Shown: positions 1-8,199 of the stretch, one piece after another
Position numbering within the stretch: position 1 is the stretch's first letter
Layout: the number at the start of each line of letters is the position of its first letter
DNA from: JANMOK01 sp031415055
GTDB taxonomy: Bacteria > Pseudomonadota > Alphaproteobacteria > Rhodobacterales > Rhodobacteraceae
Assembly (NCBI GenBank): GCA_031415055.1
Contig: JANOQZ010000043.1
Span: 58,457 to 122,456, forward strand
Direction: 5' to 3'
DNA: 64,000 nucleotides
Notes under the pieces: generated by a model
What the model saw: only the letters and a program-made list of their open reading frames with translations
The model's database searches: none
Told to the model about the DNA's origin: nothing
Program-made: the position numbers and the translations under genes

Positions 1-99
1 TTCTACTCGCCCGTCGCCGAATTTGCTGCCGGATTGGGCTATGAGACGGTCGAGAATGACGATTTCGACATCAAATTGCCCGCCGGTTGGGCCGCTTAA
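1..99 (+). CDS. C-terminal end of a truncated unknown protein
   Basis: The window opens inside a reading frame that gives 32 residues before a TAA stop and ends in LPAGWAA. The peptide is acidic with no recognisable motif, so the family cannot be named. Its stop overlaps the 3' end of the convergent hydrolase gene by four bases. Coding status rests only on an open frame running to a sensible convergent junction. Confidence 0.5.
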   Translation, partial: FYSPVAEFAAGLGYETVENDDFDIKLPAGWAA

Positions 100-710
100 T
101 TAAAGCTGCCGGTCTTCAAGAAATGGATGGTGGCATGAATCGCGTAATCGTCCAGCATCATGGTTGAATGTGCCACCGGCAGTTTCAGGCATTTCTCTGG
201 CGGGGCGGAACCACAGGCGGAAAGGACGGAAACTTTGCCGTCGTTTTCGCCTTGGATGCCGGTAATAACGCCGTATGCTTCCAAAGCGGCGGTTCCTGCA
301 ATTGCCCCGATGTCCAACCCACGGTCATCTTCGGGGGCATGGGGCACCAGTTCGCCCAAAGCCGGGCCCATCAATGGGCCGATGATCGGGCCAAAGATAC
401 TGGCGCGTTGGGCGATCTCCGAGCCCAGATTGGGGGCGCCAAGCTGCACGATGCGGCCGCGAAATTTGTTTGGCACCCGGCGCATCAGGTCTTTGGCCAA
501 GATGCCGCCCAGTGAATGGCCGACGAAATGCACCCGCTCATCCAAGGGCACATGCGGCCATATGGCTGTCACCAAAGCGCTGATGGTGGCTTTGCGCGAG
601 GGGTAATTGATCATTACGGCGTCGAACCCGGCTTCCTCCACCCGGCGGCCAAGTTTCTTCATCGAGGAAGAAGTGCGGCCAAGGCCGTGCAGGATGACGA
701 CCGGTTCCAT
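96..710 (-). CDS. Alpha/beta-hydrolase, lipase/esterase-like
   Basis: A 204-residue protein with the plan of a small alpha/beta-hydrolase. The oxyanion-hole motif HGLG is at residues 8-11 and the nucleophile elbow GHSLGG at 64-69, making Ser66 the likely nucleophile. Asp157 in ENDGKV and His181 in VAHS are the probable other triad members. No signal peptide is seen, so a cytoplasmic esterase or lipase acting on an unknown acyl ester is likely. It follows slyX with a one-base TGATG overlap, so the two are probably translationally coupled. The substrate cannot be read from sequence. Confidence 0.85.
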   Translation of the reverse strand: MEPVVILHGLGRTSSSMKKLGRRVEEAGFDAVMINYPSRKATISALVTAIWPHVPLDERVHFVGHSLGGILAKDLMRRVPNKFRGRIVQLGAPNLGSEIAQRASIFGPIIGPLMGPALGELVPHAPEDDRGLDIGAIAGTAALEAYGVITGIQGENDGKVSVLSACGSAPPEKCLKLPVAHSTMMLDDYAIHATIHFLKTGSFN

Positions 711-904
711 CAGTAATGCGGCGGTTTTTGGTTGGCGGGGCTATCGGCGATTTGCTCGGCGGCGTGTTGAGTGAGCATGGCGACGCGGCGGGTTAGTTTG
801 TCGATCTCGGCGGCTTGGCGGGTGACGACGGCGTTCAGCTCGTCCAGCAGGTGTTGCTGGTGGGTGAGTTGGGTTTCTAAGGTTGTAAGGCGGTCAGCGG
901 TCAT
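710..904 (-). CDS. slyX: SlyX family protein
   Basis: A 64-residue protein made almost entirely of heptad-like coiled coil, with LETQLTHQQ near the start, LNAVVTRQ and EIDKLTRRV in the middle, and the conserved C-terminus PPHY. This matches SlyX in length and ending. The biochemical role of SlyX is unknown; the family is small, cytoplasmic and probably oligomeric through the coiled coil. It is the first gene of a two-gene unit with the downstream hydrolase and is transcribed away from hisS. The roughly 100-base gap to hisS must hold promoters for both directions. Confidence 0.9.
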   Translation of the reverse strand: MTADRLTTLETQLTHQQHLLDELNAVVTRQAAEIDKLTRRVAMLTQHAAEQIADSPANQKPPHY

Positions 905-1009
905 GGGGGTGTTTTAGGGGTTGATTGGGGCGGATTCAAGAAATGGCTGCGGCTTGCCCCGTTGACGCGCTTGCTTTACCAGAACGCCGGAATGATGAGG
1001 GGTTTTGGC

Positions 1010-2590
1010 ATGGCATCGGACAAGAAAGAGCGCAGGCCGAAGGCCGAGACGCCGAAAGGGTTTCGTGATGTGTTTGGCGCTGAAATTGCCGAACGTGACG
1101 CGATGTTGAAGGCGATTGCCGAAGTCTATCATCGCTATGGCTTTGATCCGCTGGAAACGCCCGCGGTGGAGACCGTCGAGGCTTTGGGCAAGTTTTTGCC
1201 GGATGTGGACCGGCCCAATGAGGGGGTGTTTGCGTGGCAGGATGAGGATGAGGCTTGGCTGGCGCTCAGGTATGACCTGACGGCGCCGTTGGCGCGGGTC
1301 TATGCGCAGTATCGCAATGAGTTGCCCGCGCCCTATCGCCGCTATGCGATGGGGCCGGTTTGGCGCAACGAGAAGCCGGGACCGGGGCGGTTTCGGCAGT
1401 TTTATCAATGCGATGCCGATACGGTTGGCACCGGCTCGGTGGCGGCGGATGCCGAGATTTGCGCCATGCTGTGCGATGCGCTGGAGGCGGTTGGCATTCA
1501 GCGCGGCGATTACTTGGTGAAGGTCAATAATCGGAAGGTGTTGAATGGGGTGATGGAGGTGGCGGGGATCGCCGGGGACGCGTTCGCGCAGGAGCGTGGG
1601 ATTGTGCTGCGGGCGATTGATAAGATGGATCGGTTGGGGGTTGGGGGCGTGCGCGAGTTGTTGGGTGAAGGGCGCAAGGATGAGAGTGGGGATTTCGCCA
1701 AGGGGGCGGGGTTGACAAGCGATCAAAGTGAAAGAATACTTTCATACGTTACGCCGTCCGAGCAAAACTTTGGACATAGCGGCACCGTCGAAGCCGTTGG
1801 ATTTGCGGCAGGGCGATCAACCGTCAAAGGTGTCGGACAAGGCGTTTACGGCTCCGGTCGAACCACAGCAGTCACTGACAATCTAAAGGCACTGGTTGAA
1901 GGTTCAACGATAGGCCTTGAAGGCGTTGAAGAACTCGAAACCATCATTAGGCTCGTCGATGCCCAAGGCTACGGCCCTGACCGTGTCGTCATCGACCCCT
2001 CCGTAGTGCGCGGCCTTGGCTATTACACGGGCCCCGTGTTTGAGGCGGAACTGACGTTCGAGATTCTCGATGAAAAGGGGCGCAAGCGGCAGTTTGGCTC
2101 GGTTGCGGGCGGGGGGCGGTATGACGATCTGGTCAAGCGCTTTACCGGGCAGGAAGTACCGGCGACCGGGGTTTCCATTGGGGTGGATCGGCTGCTGGCG
2201 GCGTTGAAGGCGAAGGGGCGAGCGGCGGCAGAAGCTGCGGGGCCGGTGGTGGTGACGGTGATGGATCGGGATCGGATGGCGGATTATCAGGGCATGGTCG
2301 CGGAATTGCGCAACGCGGGCATTCGCGCCGAGGTGTTTTTGGGCAACCCCAAGGATATGGGGCGGCAGTTGAAATATGCGGACCAGCGGAACGCGCCGGT
2401 GGCGGTGATTGAGGGCGGCAATGAGAAGGCGAACGGGACGGTGCAGTTGAAGGATTTGGCTTTGGGCGCTCGACTGGCGGCGGGGATTACGACCAATGAG
2501 GAATGGAAAGCGCAACCGGCGCAAAGCGAAGTTCGCCGGGCCGATCTGGTGGCGGAAGTGCGGGCGATGATCGCGCGGGCGAAGGGTTGA
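1010..2590 (+). CDS. hisS: Histidyl-tRNA synthetase (HisS) with internal insert
   Basis: Class II aminoacyl-tRNA synthetase that charges tRNA-His with histidine. Motif 2 is seen at residues 110-130 (RRYAMGPVWRNE), the histidine-binding GLGYYTG near 335-341, motif 3 as GVSIGVDRLL, and an anticodon-binding domain at the C-terminus. The ATG at 1010 is chosen because GAGGGG lies just upstream and the product then starts MASDKKERRP, as in relatives; an ATG further upstream is possible. The product is 526 residues, about 25-35 longer than I expect for the group. Extra sequence sits near residues 250-290, and bases about 1712-2030 use codons unlike the flanks. The frame is intact. It heads an operon with hisZ, hisG and panC. 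Confidence 0.95.
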   Translation: MASDKKERRPKAETPKGFRDVFGAEIAERDAMLKAIAEVYHRYGFDPLETPAVETVEALGKFLPDVDRPNEGVFAWQDEDEAWLALRYDLTAPLARVYAQYRNELPAPYRRYAMGPVWRNEKPGPGRFRQFYQCDADTVGTGSVAADAEICAMLCDALEAVGIQRGDYLVKVNNRKVLNGVMEVAGIAGDAFAQERGIVLRAIDKMDRLGVGGVRELLGEGRKDESGDFAKGAGLTSDQSERILSYVTPSEQNFGHSGTVEAVGFAAGRSTVKGVGQGVYGSGRTTAVTDNLKALVEGSTIGLEGVEELETIIRLVDAQGYGPDRVVIDPSVVRGLGYYTGPVFEAELTFEILDEKGRKRQFGSVAGGGRYDDLVKRFTGQEVPATGVSIGVDRLLAALKAKGRAAAEAAGPVVVTVMDRDRMADYQGMVAELRNAGIRAEVFLGNPKDMGRQLKYADQRNAPVAVIEGGNEKANGTVQLKDLALGARLAAGITTNEEWKAQPAQSEVRRADLVAEVRAMIARAKG

Positions 2591-3645
2591 TGGGGCTGAT
2601 TGGGGATTCACTGGCGGCGCTGGAGTCGGAAGTGGCGCGGTTGTCGCGGCTGTTTCGCGCTGCGGGTGCGGTGAGCGTTGATCCGGGGGTTCTGTTGCCC
2701 GCCAATGTGATGCTCGACCTCTACGGCGAGGACATCCGTGCGCGGGCCTATGTGACCGACGATCCGGTGTTGGGCGAGCGGATGATCCGGCCCGATTTCA
2801 CGGTTCCGGTGGTGCAGATGCATATGAAACACGGTGCGGAACCGGCGCGATACACCTATGCCGGGCCGGTGTGGAGGAAGCAGGTGCCGGGCTCGGCGCG
2901 GCCATCGGAATATGTGCAGGTTGGCTATGAAGTGTTCGACGGGGCCGATCCGGCGGCGGCGGATGCGGAAGTGTTTGCTTTGGTTTCAGGAGCCCTGGAT
3001 GGGTTGGGGGTGACCTGTGCGACCGGGGATTTGGGGATCGTGCTGGCGGCGATTTCGGGGTTAAGGACCACGGAACGACGGCGGGCGGCGCTGCGGCGGC
3101 ATATGTGGCGACCGGTGCGGTTCAAACGGTTGCTGGAGCGGTATTCGGGGGCGTTGCCGGGGCGTGGTCCTGCGCCGAAGGGTGGGGTTTTGATCGGGTT
3201 ACGGTCGGTGGATGAGATTGCGGAGCGACTGGCGGTTTTGCACGAGGATGCGGCGGCTGCGCCTTTGAGCGGTGAAGAAGTGGCGCTGCTGGAGCGGGTT
3301 TTGGGCGTAAACGGTGCGTCCTCTGCAGCATTGGCGGCGTTGCGTGGCTTGGGATTGGCGTCTTTGGCTACGGCGCTGGACCGGATGGAGTCGCGACTGG
3401 AAGCTTTGGCCAAGCGCGGGATTGGGGATGTTCCGTTTGCGGTTTCTTATGGCCGGGCAGCGCTGGAATATTACGATGGGTTTGTGTTCGGGTTTTCCGC
3501 GCCGGACAGGCCCGACTTGCCACAAATTGCCCAAGGCGGGCGTTATGACGCGCTGACGCGGGTTCTGGGGCAGGGCGAGGGCATTCCGGCGGTGGGGGCG
3601 ATAGTTCGGCCCGAGGCCTTGCTGGCGCTGCGAGGGTTTATGTAA
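2590..3645 (+). CDS. hisZ: ATP phosphoribosyltransferase regulatory subunit (HisZ)
   Basis: A 351-residue paralogue of the HisS catalytic domain that lacks aminoacylation activity. HisZ forms a complex with short HisG, activates it and transmits feedback inhibition by histidine in the first step of histidine synthesis. The class II-like core is visible in IRPDFTVPVV, YAGPVWRKQ and, near the C-terminus, AQGGRYDALTRVLG. The ATG at 2590 overlaps the hisS stop by one base (TGATG), and the next gene encodes the short HisG that needs this partner. Frames extending further upstream would run into hisS and are rejected. Confidence 0.95.
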   Translation: MGLIGDSLAALESEVARLSRLFRAAGAVSVDPGVLLPANVMLDLYGEDIRARAYVTDDPVLGERMIRPDFTVPVVQMHMKHGAEPARYTYAGPVWRKQVPGSARPSEYVQVGYEVFDGADPAAADAEVFALVSGALDGLGVTCATGDLGIVLAAISGLRTTERRRAALRRHMWRPVRFKRLLERYSGALPGRGPAPKGGVLIGLRSVDEIAERLAVLHEDAAAAPLSGEEVALLERVLGVNGASSAALAALRGLGLASLATALDRMESRLEALAKRGIGDVPFAVSYGRAALEYYDGFVFGFSAPDRPDLPQIAQGGRYDALTRVLGQGEGIPAVGAIVRPEALLALRGFM

Positions 3646-4328
3646 TGCTAAAACTTGGGTTGCCGTCGAAAGGTCGGTTGCAAGATCAGGCGGTGGACTG
3701 GCTGGCCGCGCATGGCATGACGGTGGAGCGGGGTGGCGATGGGCGGGAATATGCGGCGCGACTTTCGGGCGTTTCGGGGGTGGAACTTGTGCTGCTGGCG
3801 GCGGGCGAGATACCGCGCGAACTGGCGGCGGGGCGGATTCATCTGGGCGTGACCGGGCAGGATATGGTGCGCGAGAAGCTGCCGGGCTGGGACGGGTTGG
3901 TTAGTGAAAAGCTGGCATTGGGGTTTGGCTTTGCCGATCTGGTAATTGCGGTGCCACGGGCGTGGGTTGATGTCGAGGGGTTAGACGATCTGGATGCAGT
4001 TGCGGCGGCGTTTCGGGCCAAACACGGGTTTCGGCTGCGGATTGCCACCAAATATCACAATCTGGTGCGCGAGTTTTTGCGGGTGAACGGGGTGGCGGAT
4101 TATCAGTTGGTGGATAGTCAGGGCGCGACCGAGGCGACAGTGAAGAACCTGCATGCCGAGGCGATTGCGGATATTACGTCCTCGGGGGCGACGTTGCGCG
4201 CGAACCATTTGAAGGTGCTGGCGGATGCGGTGATCTTGAGGTCGCAGGCTGTGCTATATGCTTCGAAGACGGCGAATTGGGCGGGGGTTGATGTGAGCGG
4301 GTTTGCGGCCAAGGCAGGGTTCGCGTGA
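3645..4328 (+). CDS. hisG: ATP phosphoribosyltransferase, short form (HisG)
   Basis: First enzyme of histidine biosynthesis: it joins ATP and PRPP to give phosphoribosyl-ATP. The 227-residue length is that of the short HisG class, which lacks the C-terminal ACT-like regulatory domain and works with HisZ. The N-terminus LGLPSKGRL, the phosphate-contacting LGVTGQD and DITSSGATLRAN are family hallmarks. It starts at an ATG overlapping the hisZ stop (TAATG), implying coupled translation and balanced subunits. The end overlaps the GTG of panC by four bases. Confidence 0.96.
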   Translation: MLKLGLPSKGRLQDQAVDWLAAHGMTVERGGDGREYAARLSGVSGVELVLLAAGEIPRELAAGRIHLGVTGQDMVREKLPGWDGLVSEKLALGFGFADLVIAVPRAWVDVEGLDDLDAVAAAFRAKHGFRLRIATKYHNLVREFLRVNGVADYQLVDSQGATEATVKNLHAEAIADITSSGATLRANHLKVLADAVILRSQAVLYASKTANWAGVDVSGFAAKAGFA

Positions 4329-5164
4329 TTATCGTGCACGCCGTGGCCGACGAACGCGCCGTTGTGCGTGGCTGGCGTTTGGCGGGCGAGAGCGTCGCCT
4401 TGGTGCCAACGATGGGGGCGCTGCATGCGGGTCACATGGCGCTGGTGGCGGCGGCGAAGGCGCAGGCAGATCGGGTGATCGTGACGATTTTTGTCAATCC
4501 GACGCAGTTTGGTGCGGGCGAGGATTTGGCGTCTTATCCGAGGAAGGATTTGGATGATTTGGCGATGCTGCAAGTTGCGGGGGTAGACTTAGTGGTCATG
4601 CCGACGGTTGCTGAAATGTACCCCGATGGGTTTGCCACCAAGGTACGGGTTGAGGGGCTGACATCGGTGATGGATGGCGCCGCGCGACCGGGGCATTTCG
4701 ATGGCGTGACGCAGGTGGTGGCCAAACTGCTCAATCAAGCGCAGGCGGATTGGGCTTATTTTGGCGAGAAAGACTGGCAACAACTGGCGGTGGTGCGGCG
4801 GATGGTGGCAGATCTGGACTTGCCCGTCGAGATTGTTGGGGTGCCAATTGTGCGGGCCGAAGACGGTTTGGCGCTGTCGTCGCGCAATGCGTATTTGAGC
4901 GCGGCACAGCGGGTGGTTGCTGCGCGGTTCAATGTGATTTTGGCCAGTGCTACGGCGCAGGTTTTGGCCGGGATGGGCGGGTCGCAGGCCTGTGGCCTAG
5001 CGGTTGAAGCCTTGGGTGAGGCGGGGTTTGACAAGGTGGACTATGTCGAGTGCCGCGACGCGGCGAGTTTGCGGACGGTCGAACTGCCCCTTGCCGGGCA
5101 AGCTCGGATTTTTGGCGCGGTCCATTTAGGCCGGGCAAGGTTGATCGACAATATTGCGGTTTGA
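4325..5164 (+). CDS. panC: Pantoate--beta-alanine ligase
   Basis: PanC condenses pantoate and beta-alanine with ATP to form pantothenate, the precursor of coenzyme A. The nucleotidyltransferase signature TMGALHAGHMALV lies near residues 29-41 (His34 and His37), FVNPTQFG follows, and LSSRNAYLS is the KMSKS-like loop. The length of 279 residues is normal. The start is a GTG inside the hisG stop (GTGA), so it is probably the last gene of the hisS-hisZ-hisG-panC unit. The pairing of pantothenate with histidine genes has no evident functional basis here. Confidence 0.96.
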   Translation: MIIVHAVADERAVVRGWRLAGESVALVPTMGALHAGHMALVAAAKAQADRVIVTIFVNPTQFGAGEDLASYPRKDLDDLAMLQVAGVDLVVMPTVAEMYPDGFATKVRVEGLTSVMDGAARPGHFDGVTQVVAKLLNQAQADWAYFGEKDWQQLAVVRRMVADLDLPVEIVGVPIVRAEDGLALSSRNAYLSAAQRVVAARFNVILASATAQVLAGMGGSQACGLAVEALGEAGFDKVDYVECRDAASLRTVELPLAGQARIFGAVHLGRARLIDNIAV

Positions 5165-5181
5165 ATTTCGTTTATGCATTT

Positions 5182-5210
5182 GTTACCATTGGTTGGTAAC
5201 TATTGGTAAC
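5182..5210. promoter_or_regulatory. Operator-like repeat ahead of parDE
   Basis: A perfect inverted repeat, GTTACCA at 5182-5188 and TGGTAAC at 5194-5200, is followed by a third half-site TGGTAAC at 5204-5210, ten bases or about one helical turn further. The array ends immediately before GGAGG and the parD ATG at 5220. ParD-type antitoxins bind such repeats to repress their own operon, so this is the likely autoregulatory site. Binding is inferred. Confidence 0.65.
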
Positions 5211-5219
5211 GGAGGCATC

Positions 5220-5507
5220 ATGTCCAAGAACACTTCCATCGCACTCAGCGACCATTTCAGCAATTTTTTAACGCGGCAGGTCCAGTCTGGGCACTATGGC
5301 TCGGCCAGCGAAGTGGTGCGGGCTGGGTTGCGGCTGCTGGAGGAGTACGAGGCGAAGATGGAGCGGTTGCGGGCGGAGATACAAAAAGGCATCGACAGTG
5401 GCGATCCGCTGCCGTTTGAGCCGGAGAGATGGCGCGAGGAATGGAAACGCGAATGGGATGCAGAACAGGCGGCACATGCGGATAGACCTGTTTCCCGCCG
5501 CGCGTGA
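5220..5507 (+). CDS. parD: ParD/CC2985-type ribbon-helix-helix antitoxin
   Basis: A 95-residue antitoxin of a type II toxin-antitoxin pair. The N-terminus MSKNTSIALSDHFSNFL followed by YGSASEVVRAGLRLLEE is the typical ParD DNA-binding ribbon-helix-helix; the rest is an acidic and basic toxin-wrapping tail. The ATG at 5220 has GGAGG five bases upstream. Frames extending further upstream would read through the operator and are rejected. It overlaps the parE start by 32 bases, more than usual. The partner toxin is frameshifted, so the antitoxin may now act only on other ParE proteins or persist as a repressor. Confidence 0.88.
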   Translation: MSKNTSIALSDHFSNFLTRQVQSGHYGSASEVVRAGLRLLEEYEAKMERLRAEIQKGIDSGDPLPFEPERWREEWKREWDAEQAAHADRPVSRRA

Positions 5508-5777
5508 GGATTTGCGCGAGATTTGGCGATTTGGAGCCTTGAACTGGTCAATTGGACAGGCCGACCGGTATTCAGATGAGCTCGACGCGGCAATTTCTTC
5601 GCTGACAGAAAACCCGCGTAGGCATCGCGCGCAGTTGGACTGGGCCGCGGAATGCGCCGACTGGTTTTCCGGTCCCACGTCGCGTTTTATCGCGTGAAGG
5701 AAAGAAAAATTGAAGTGGTGCGCGTCCTGCACCAAAGTGTTGAGGCGCGAGCGCGGCTCGGTAAACCATTGGAATAA
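5476..5777 (+). pseudogene. parE: ParE-like toxin, frameshifted
   Basis: The frame from the ATG at 5476 gives a clear ParE N-terminus (MRIDLFPAAREDLREIW, then QADRYSDELDAAI and LTENPRR) but leaves family sequence and stops at 5697 after 73 residues. The expected C-terminal half, RRLVFRSHVAFYRVKERK then IEVVRVLHQSVEA, is intact in another frame and ends at TAA 5775-5777. Joined, they give about 100 residues, the normal ParE length, so a single indel lies near 5610-5640. Intact ParE poisons DNA gyrase. Either the toxin is inactivated or the base call is wrong. Confidence 0.8.
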
Positions 5778-5856
5778 TAGGTGAAATAACCGACCCCTCG
5801 GGGCGGATTGTTGCTCCATCGCGGAAATGCCATTTGATTGTGTCCAAAGACAGTAT

Positions 5857-6483
5857 TCAGGCCGGTGGGATGAAGGGCTGGCTGATGGTTTGGAAAACCG
5901 GCATTGCCTCCAAGGCGGCGCTATGCGCCGCGAGGGCGGGGAAGCGGGCCATGTCGATCAGGCCGTAGTGGCTGTCATTCATGTGCCGCAAGGCGCAGGC
6001 GACGGCGATGTCGGCGTGCGAGAGTGTGTCACCGAACCAATAGGGCGACTTTCGTTCGGCGCGCTCCTGCTCGAGCACACTGAGCGTGGTTTCGATTTGG
6101 GTCATGCAGCGGTTTTCCCATGTTGGGGATGTCTGGTTGTGCAAGGCGCGTTCGTAAAACAGACTGACGGCTTTGTCCGACAGGCCGCTGGCCAAGGCGG
6201 CGATTTTCATGGCGCGACAGCGGGCGGGTTGTTGTGTTGGGAACAGCGCGTTTGACGGTCCAACAAGATCGTCGAGATAGTCCAGAATCGCGTGGCTTTC
6301 GATCAAAACATCACCGTTATCCAGCACCAGCGTTGGCACTCGGGTAAGCGGATTGTAGGGCCGTATTTTGTCAGCATCGCCAAAGATTGACCAAGGGCGG
6401 TGTTCATAGGGCAAGTGGTATAGCGTCAGCGCGATGCCGACGCGACGAACGAAAGGAGAATCGTATTGACCAATCAGGATCAT
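5857..6483 (-). CDS. Glutathione S-transferase family protein
   Basis: A 208-residue cytosolic GST. The thioredoxin-fold N-terminal domain begins ILIGQYDSPFVRRV, where Ser or Tyr supplies the glutathione-activating hydroxyl, and includes the cis-proline element RVPTLVLDNG and the glutathione-contacting ESHAILDYLDD. An all-helical C-terminal domain follows, with LSHADIAVACALRHM. The start MILIGQYDS at 6483 is chosen over a longer upstream frame because GST domains begin at this strand. It diverges from the DUF1993 gene. The substrate is unknown; members conjugate or reduce electrophiles. Confidence 0.9.
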   Translation of the reverse strand: MILIGQYDSPFVRRVGIALTLYHLPYEHRPWSIFGDADKIRPYNPLTRVPTLVLDNGDVLIESHAILDYLDDLVGPSNALFPTQQPARCRAMKIAALASGLSDKAVSLFYERALHNQTSPTWENRCMTQIETTLSVLEQERAERKSPYWFGDTLSHADIAVACALRHMNDSHYGLIDMARFPALAAHSAALEAMPVFQTISQPFIPPA

Positions 6484-6583
6484 GCTTTGCCTTTTTGTGC
6501 GTTTAACGGACGACCACATCAACCGCGACTTTTTGGCCAAACAGGTTTACTGTCCAATCATATTTTGTGAGAGGGGATCGATC

Positions 6584-7120
6584 ATGGCGACATATGATAG
6601 TGCAGGCGCGTTCCATCGCCTGACCATCGTGCCGATGATTGCAGGCTTGGCTAATCTGGGGGCGATTTTGCGCAAGGCGGAGAAGCATGAGCACGATGGC
6701 GGGCGCGACCCGGCGGCGCTGCAGCAAAAGCGGCTTTATCCCGATATGTTCACGCTGAACCAGCAATTGCTTTATGCGCTGTATTTGCCTTGCGATTTCG
6801 CTCGGCATTTCACTGATGCCCCGCCGCCAAGGGCAGGATACGACGAAAAAAGTTTTGCCGAAGTTTATGCAAGTATCTCCGCAGTGACCCAGTATCTGAA
6901 ATCAATCCAAGCCGCCAAGATGGACGAACTGAGCACCAAGATCGTGCCGTCGTTCTTTGACAGCAAGCGCGGGGTTGAGGCGGAAACTTATGCGGCTGCG
7001 GTCAGCATGCCAGATTTCTATTTCCACCTGTCCGTCGCCTATGCAATTTTGCGTCACAACAGCGTGCCGTTGGTGAAGGATGATTTTCTGGGCACGATAA
7101 AGTCTGTCGCGCTGGACTAA
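6584..7120 (+). CDS. DUF1993 family protein
   Basis: A 178-residue protein with the DUF1993 pattern: FHRLTIVPMIAGLANLG at the start, LYPDMFTLNQQLLYAL in the middle, and MPDFYFHLSVAYAILRHN near the C-terminus. DUF1993 proteins are predicted four-helix bundles related to the DinB/YfiT fold; their activity is not established. GAGGGG lies upstream of the ATG at 6584, which sets the start. It is divergent from the GST gene, with about 100 bases between the two starts that could carry a shared control region. No signal peptide or membrane helix is seen. Confidence 0.85.
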   Translation: MATYDSAGAFHRLTIVPMIAGLANLGAILRKAEKHEHDGGRDPAALQQKRLYPDMFTLNQQLLYALYLPCDFARHFTDAPPPRAGYDEKSFAEVYASISAVTQYLKSIQAAKMDELSTKIVPSFFDSKRGVEAETYAAAVSMPDFYFHLSVAYAILRHNSVPLVKDDFLGTIKSVALD

Positions 7121-7148
7121 GCAAGCCGGTGGCTGGGTCAGGTCCAAA

Positions 7149-7574
7149 TTATCGCAATACCTGTGCTGCAACCATTTTGCGGGCATACCAAGCCAGCGCA
7201 AGTCCGACCACGACTATAACCGCCGTGAAGATCATCGCAAATGCACCGCTGATTTCGGCCATCGAGGTTTCGGCCAGCCCATAGGTGTAGACCGAAGTTC
7301 CGATCATTCCAACAATGGAGACAAGGAAAGCGGCCAAGGCATGGCGGCTGCGAAGCAGCAACAATACGGAACCGATGACCGAGAACCAGACGCCTAACGC
7401 CCAGAACCCCACGGCCCATGCTGGAAAGGAATAGAAAAAGTCGAGCTGTTCGGGGGTGAAATTGGCCATGTAAGATTCGTTCTTGGTTTTTGTCATCACG
7501 TAGTCAAAGGCGCCGACAGCGTTCCATAACAGCGAAACCACGCCAATGACCCAAAGATGCCAGGGAGTTTTCAT
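7149..7574 (-). CDS. Small four-helix membrane protein, unknown
   Basis: A 141-residue, very hydrophobic protein with about four predicted transmembrane helices, near residues 8-25, 50-75, 80-98 and 108-130. Phrases such as WVIGVVSLLWNAVGAFDYVM and FYSFPAWAVGFW are typical of a widespread uncharacterised inner-membrane family in alphaproteobacteria. No catalytic motif is apparent. It stands alone on the minus strand between the convergent DUF1993 gene and the DUF1489 gene. The function is unknown. Confidence 0.75.
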   Translation of the reverse strand: MKTPWHLWVIGVVSLLWNAVGAFDYVMTKTKNESYMANFTPEQLDFFYSFPAWAVGFWALGVWFSVIGSVLLLLRSRHALAAFLVSIVGMIGTSVYTYGLAETSMAEISGAFAMIFTAVIVVVGLALAWYARKMVAAQVLR

Positions 7575-7621
7575 CTAATGCTCCATTTTGTTGTTTCGAC
7601 AATGTTGTATGAAATTCGGCC

Positions 7622-8065
7622 TTAAAGCACACCTATTTCCGCCAAACCGGCGCGAAGCTGCGCTGGCAATTCATTTTGACCGGGAACGTAGGGGCCGACG
7701 TCGGGCGGGGCGTCGCTGGCCTTGAGGTAGCGCCAGCCTTGAAACGGGCGGCGTGGTGCGATTGACGTTTGGACTAGCTCTGGGTCCATTACAATTGCGC
7801 AGCGGGTGATGCCGTCGCCGATGGTGACGGGCTCAAAGCCGATAACGCGCTGGCGCACCTGGATCAACCCTTTGATCACCCAGTACAGTGAGCCGCCCGA
7901 CAAAATTTCTTGCGCCCGTTTCGGCCCCCAATGGGTGACGTGGATCGAGCGCCAAGGCTGACCCTTGACCGCAGCCTCCATCCGGCGCTCGGAACGCCAA
8001 AGGTCAAGTTCGGCGACGCTTTCTACCCCGACGCAAAGCTTGATGAGATGTAAACTTGCGGCCAC
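7622..8065 (-). CDS. DUF1489 family protein
   Basis: A protein of about 147 residues resembling the alphaproteobacterial DUF1489 family: LHLIKLCVGVESVAELDLW, then HVTHWGPKRAQEILSGGSLYWVIKG, then QRVIGFEPV and PRRPFQGWRYL. The family is predicted cytoplasmic and its role is unknown. The frame stays open further upstream, but that part would overlap the nrdJ start and does not look like protein of this family, so the GTG at 8065, just before AASLHLIKL, is preferred. It is divergent from nrdJ. Confidence 0.8.
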   Translation of the reverse strand: MAASLHLIKLCVGVESVAELDLWRSERRMEAAVKGQPWRSIHVTHWGPKRAQEILSGGSLYWVIKGLIQVRQRVIGFEPVTIGDGITRCAIVMDPELVQTSIAPRRPFQGWRYLKASDAPPDVGPYVPGQNELPAQLRAGLAEIGVL

Positions 8066-8199
8066 GCCCGATTCCCTTCGATGGGCAAGTTTGCTACCAG
8101 ATGCAGCCGTTGCGCAAGTGCGGCACACTAAAGACTGGAACATTGCTTGGAGCAAGCGTAGGGTAATTTCCCTTCCTGAACCCGTGCACGAGGCTCGAC

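Noticed and set aside
1010..2590. hisS as a pseudogene because of the atypical insert
   Set aside because: The frame is intact through all catalytic motifs on both sides of the insert, and the downstream operon genes depend on coupled translation.
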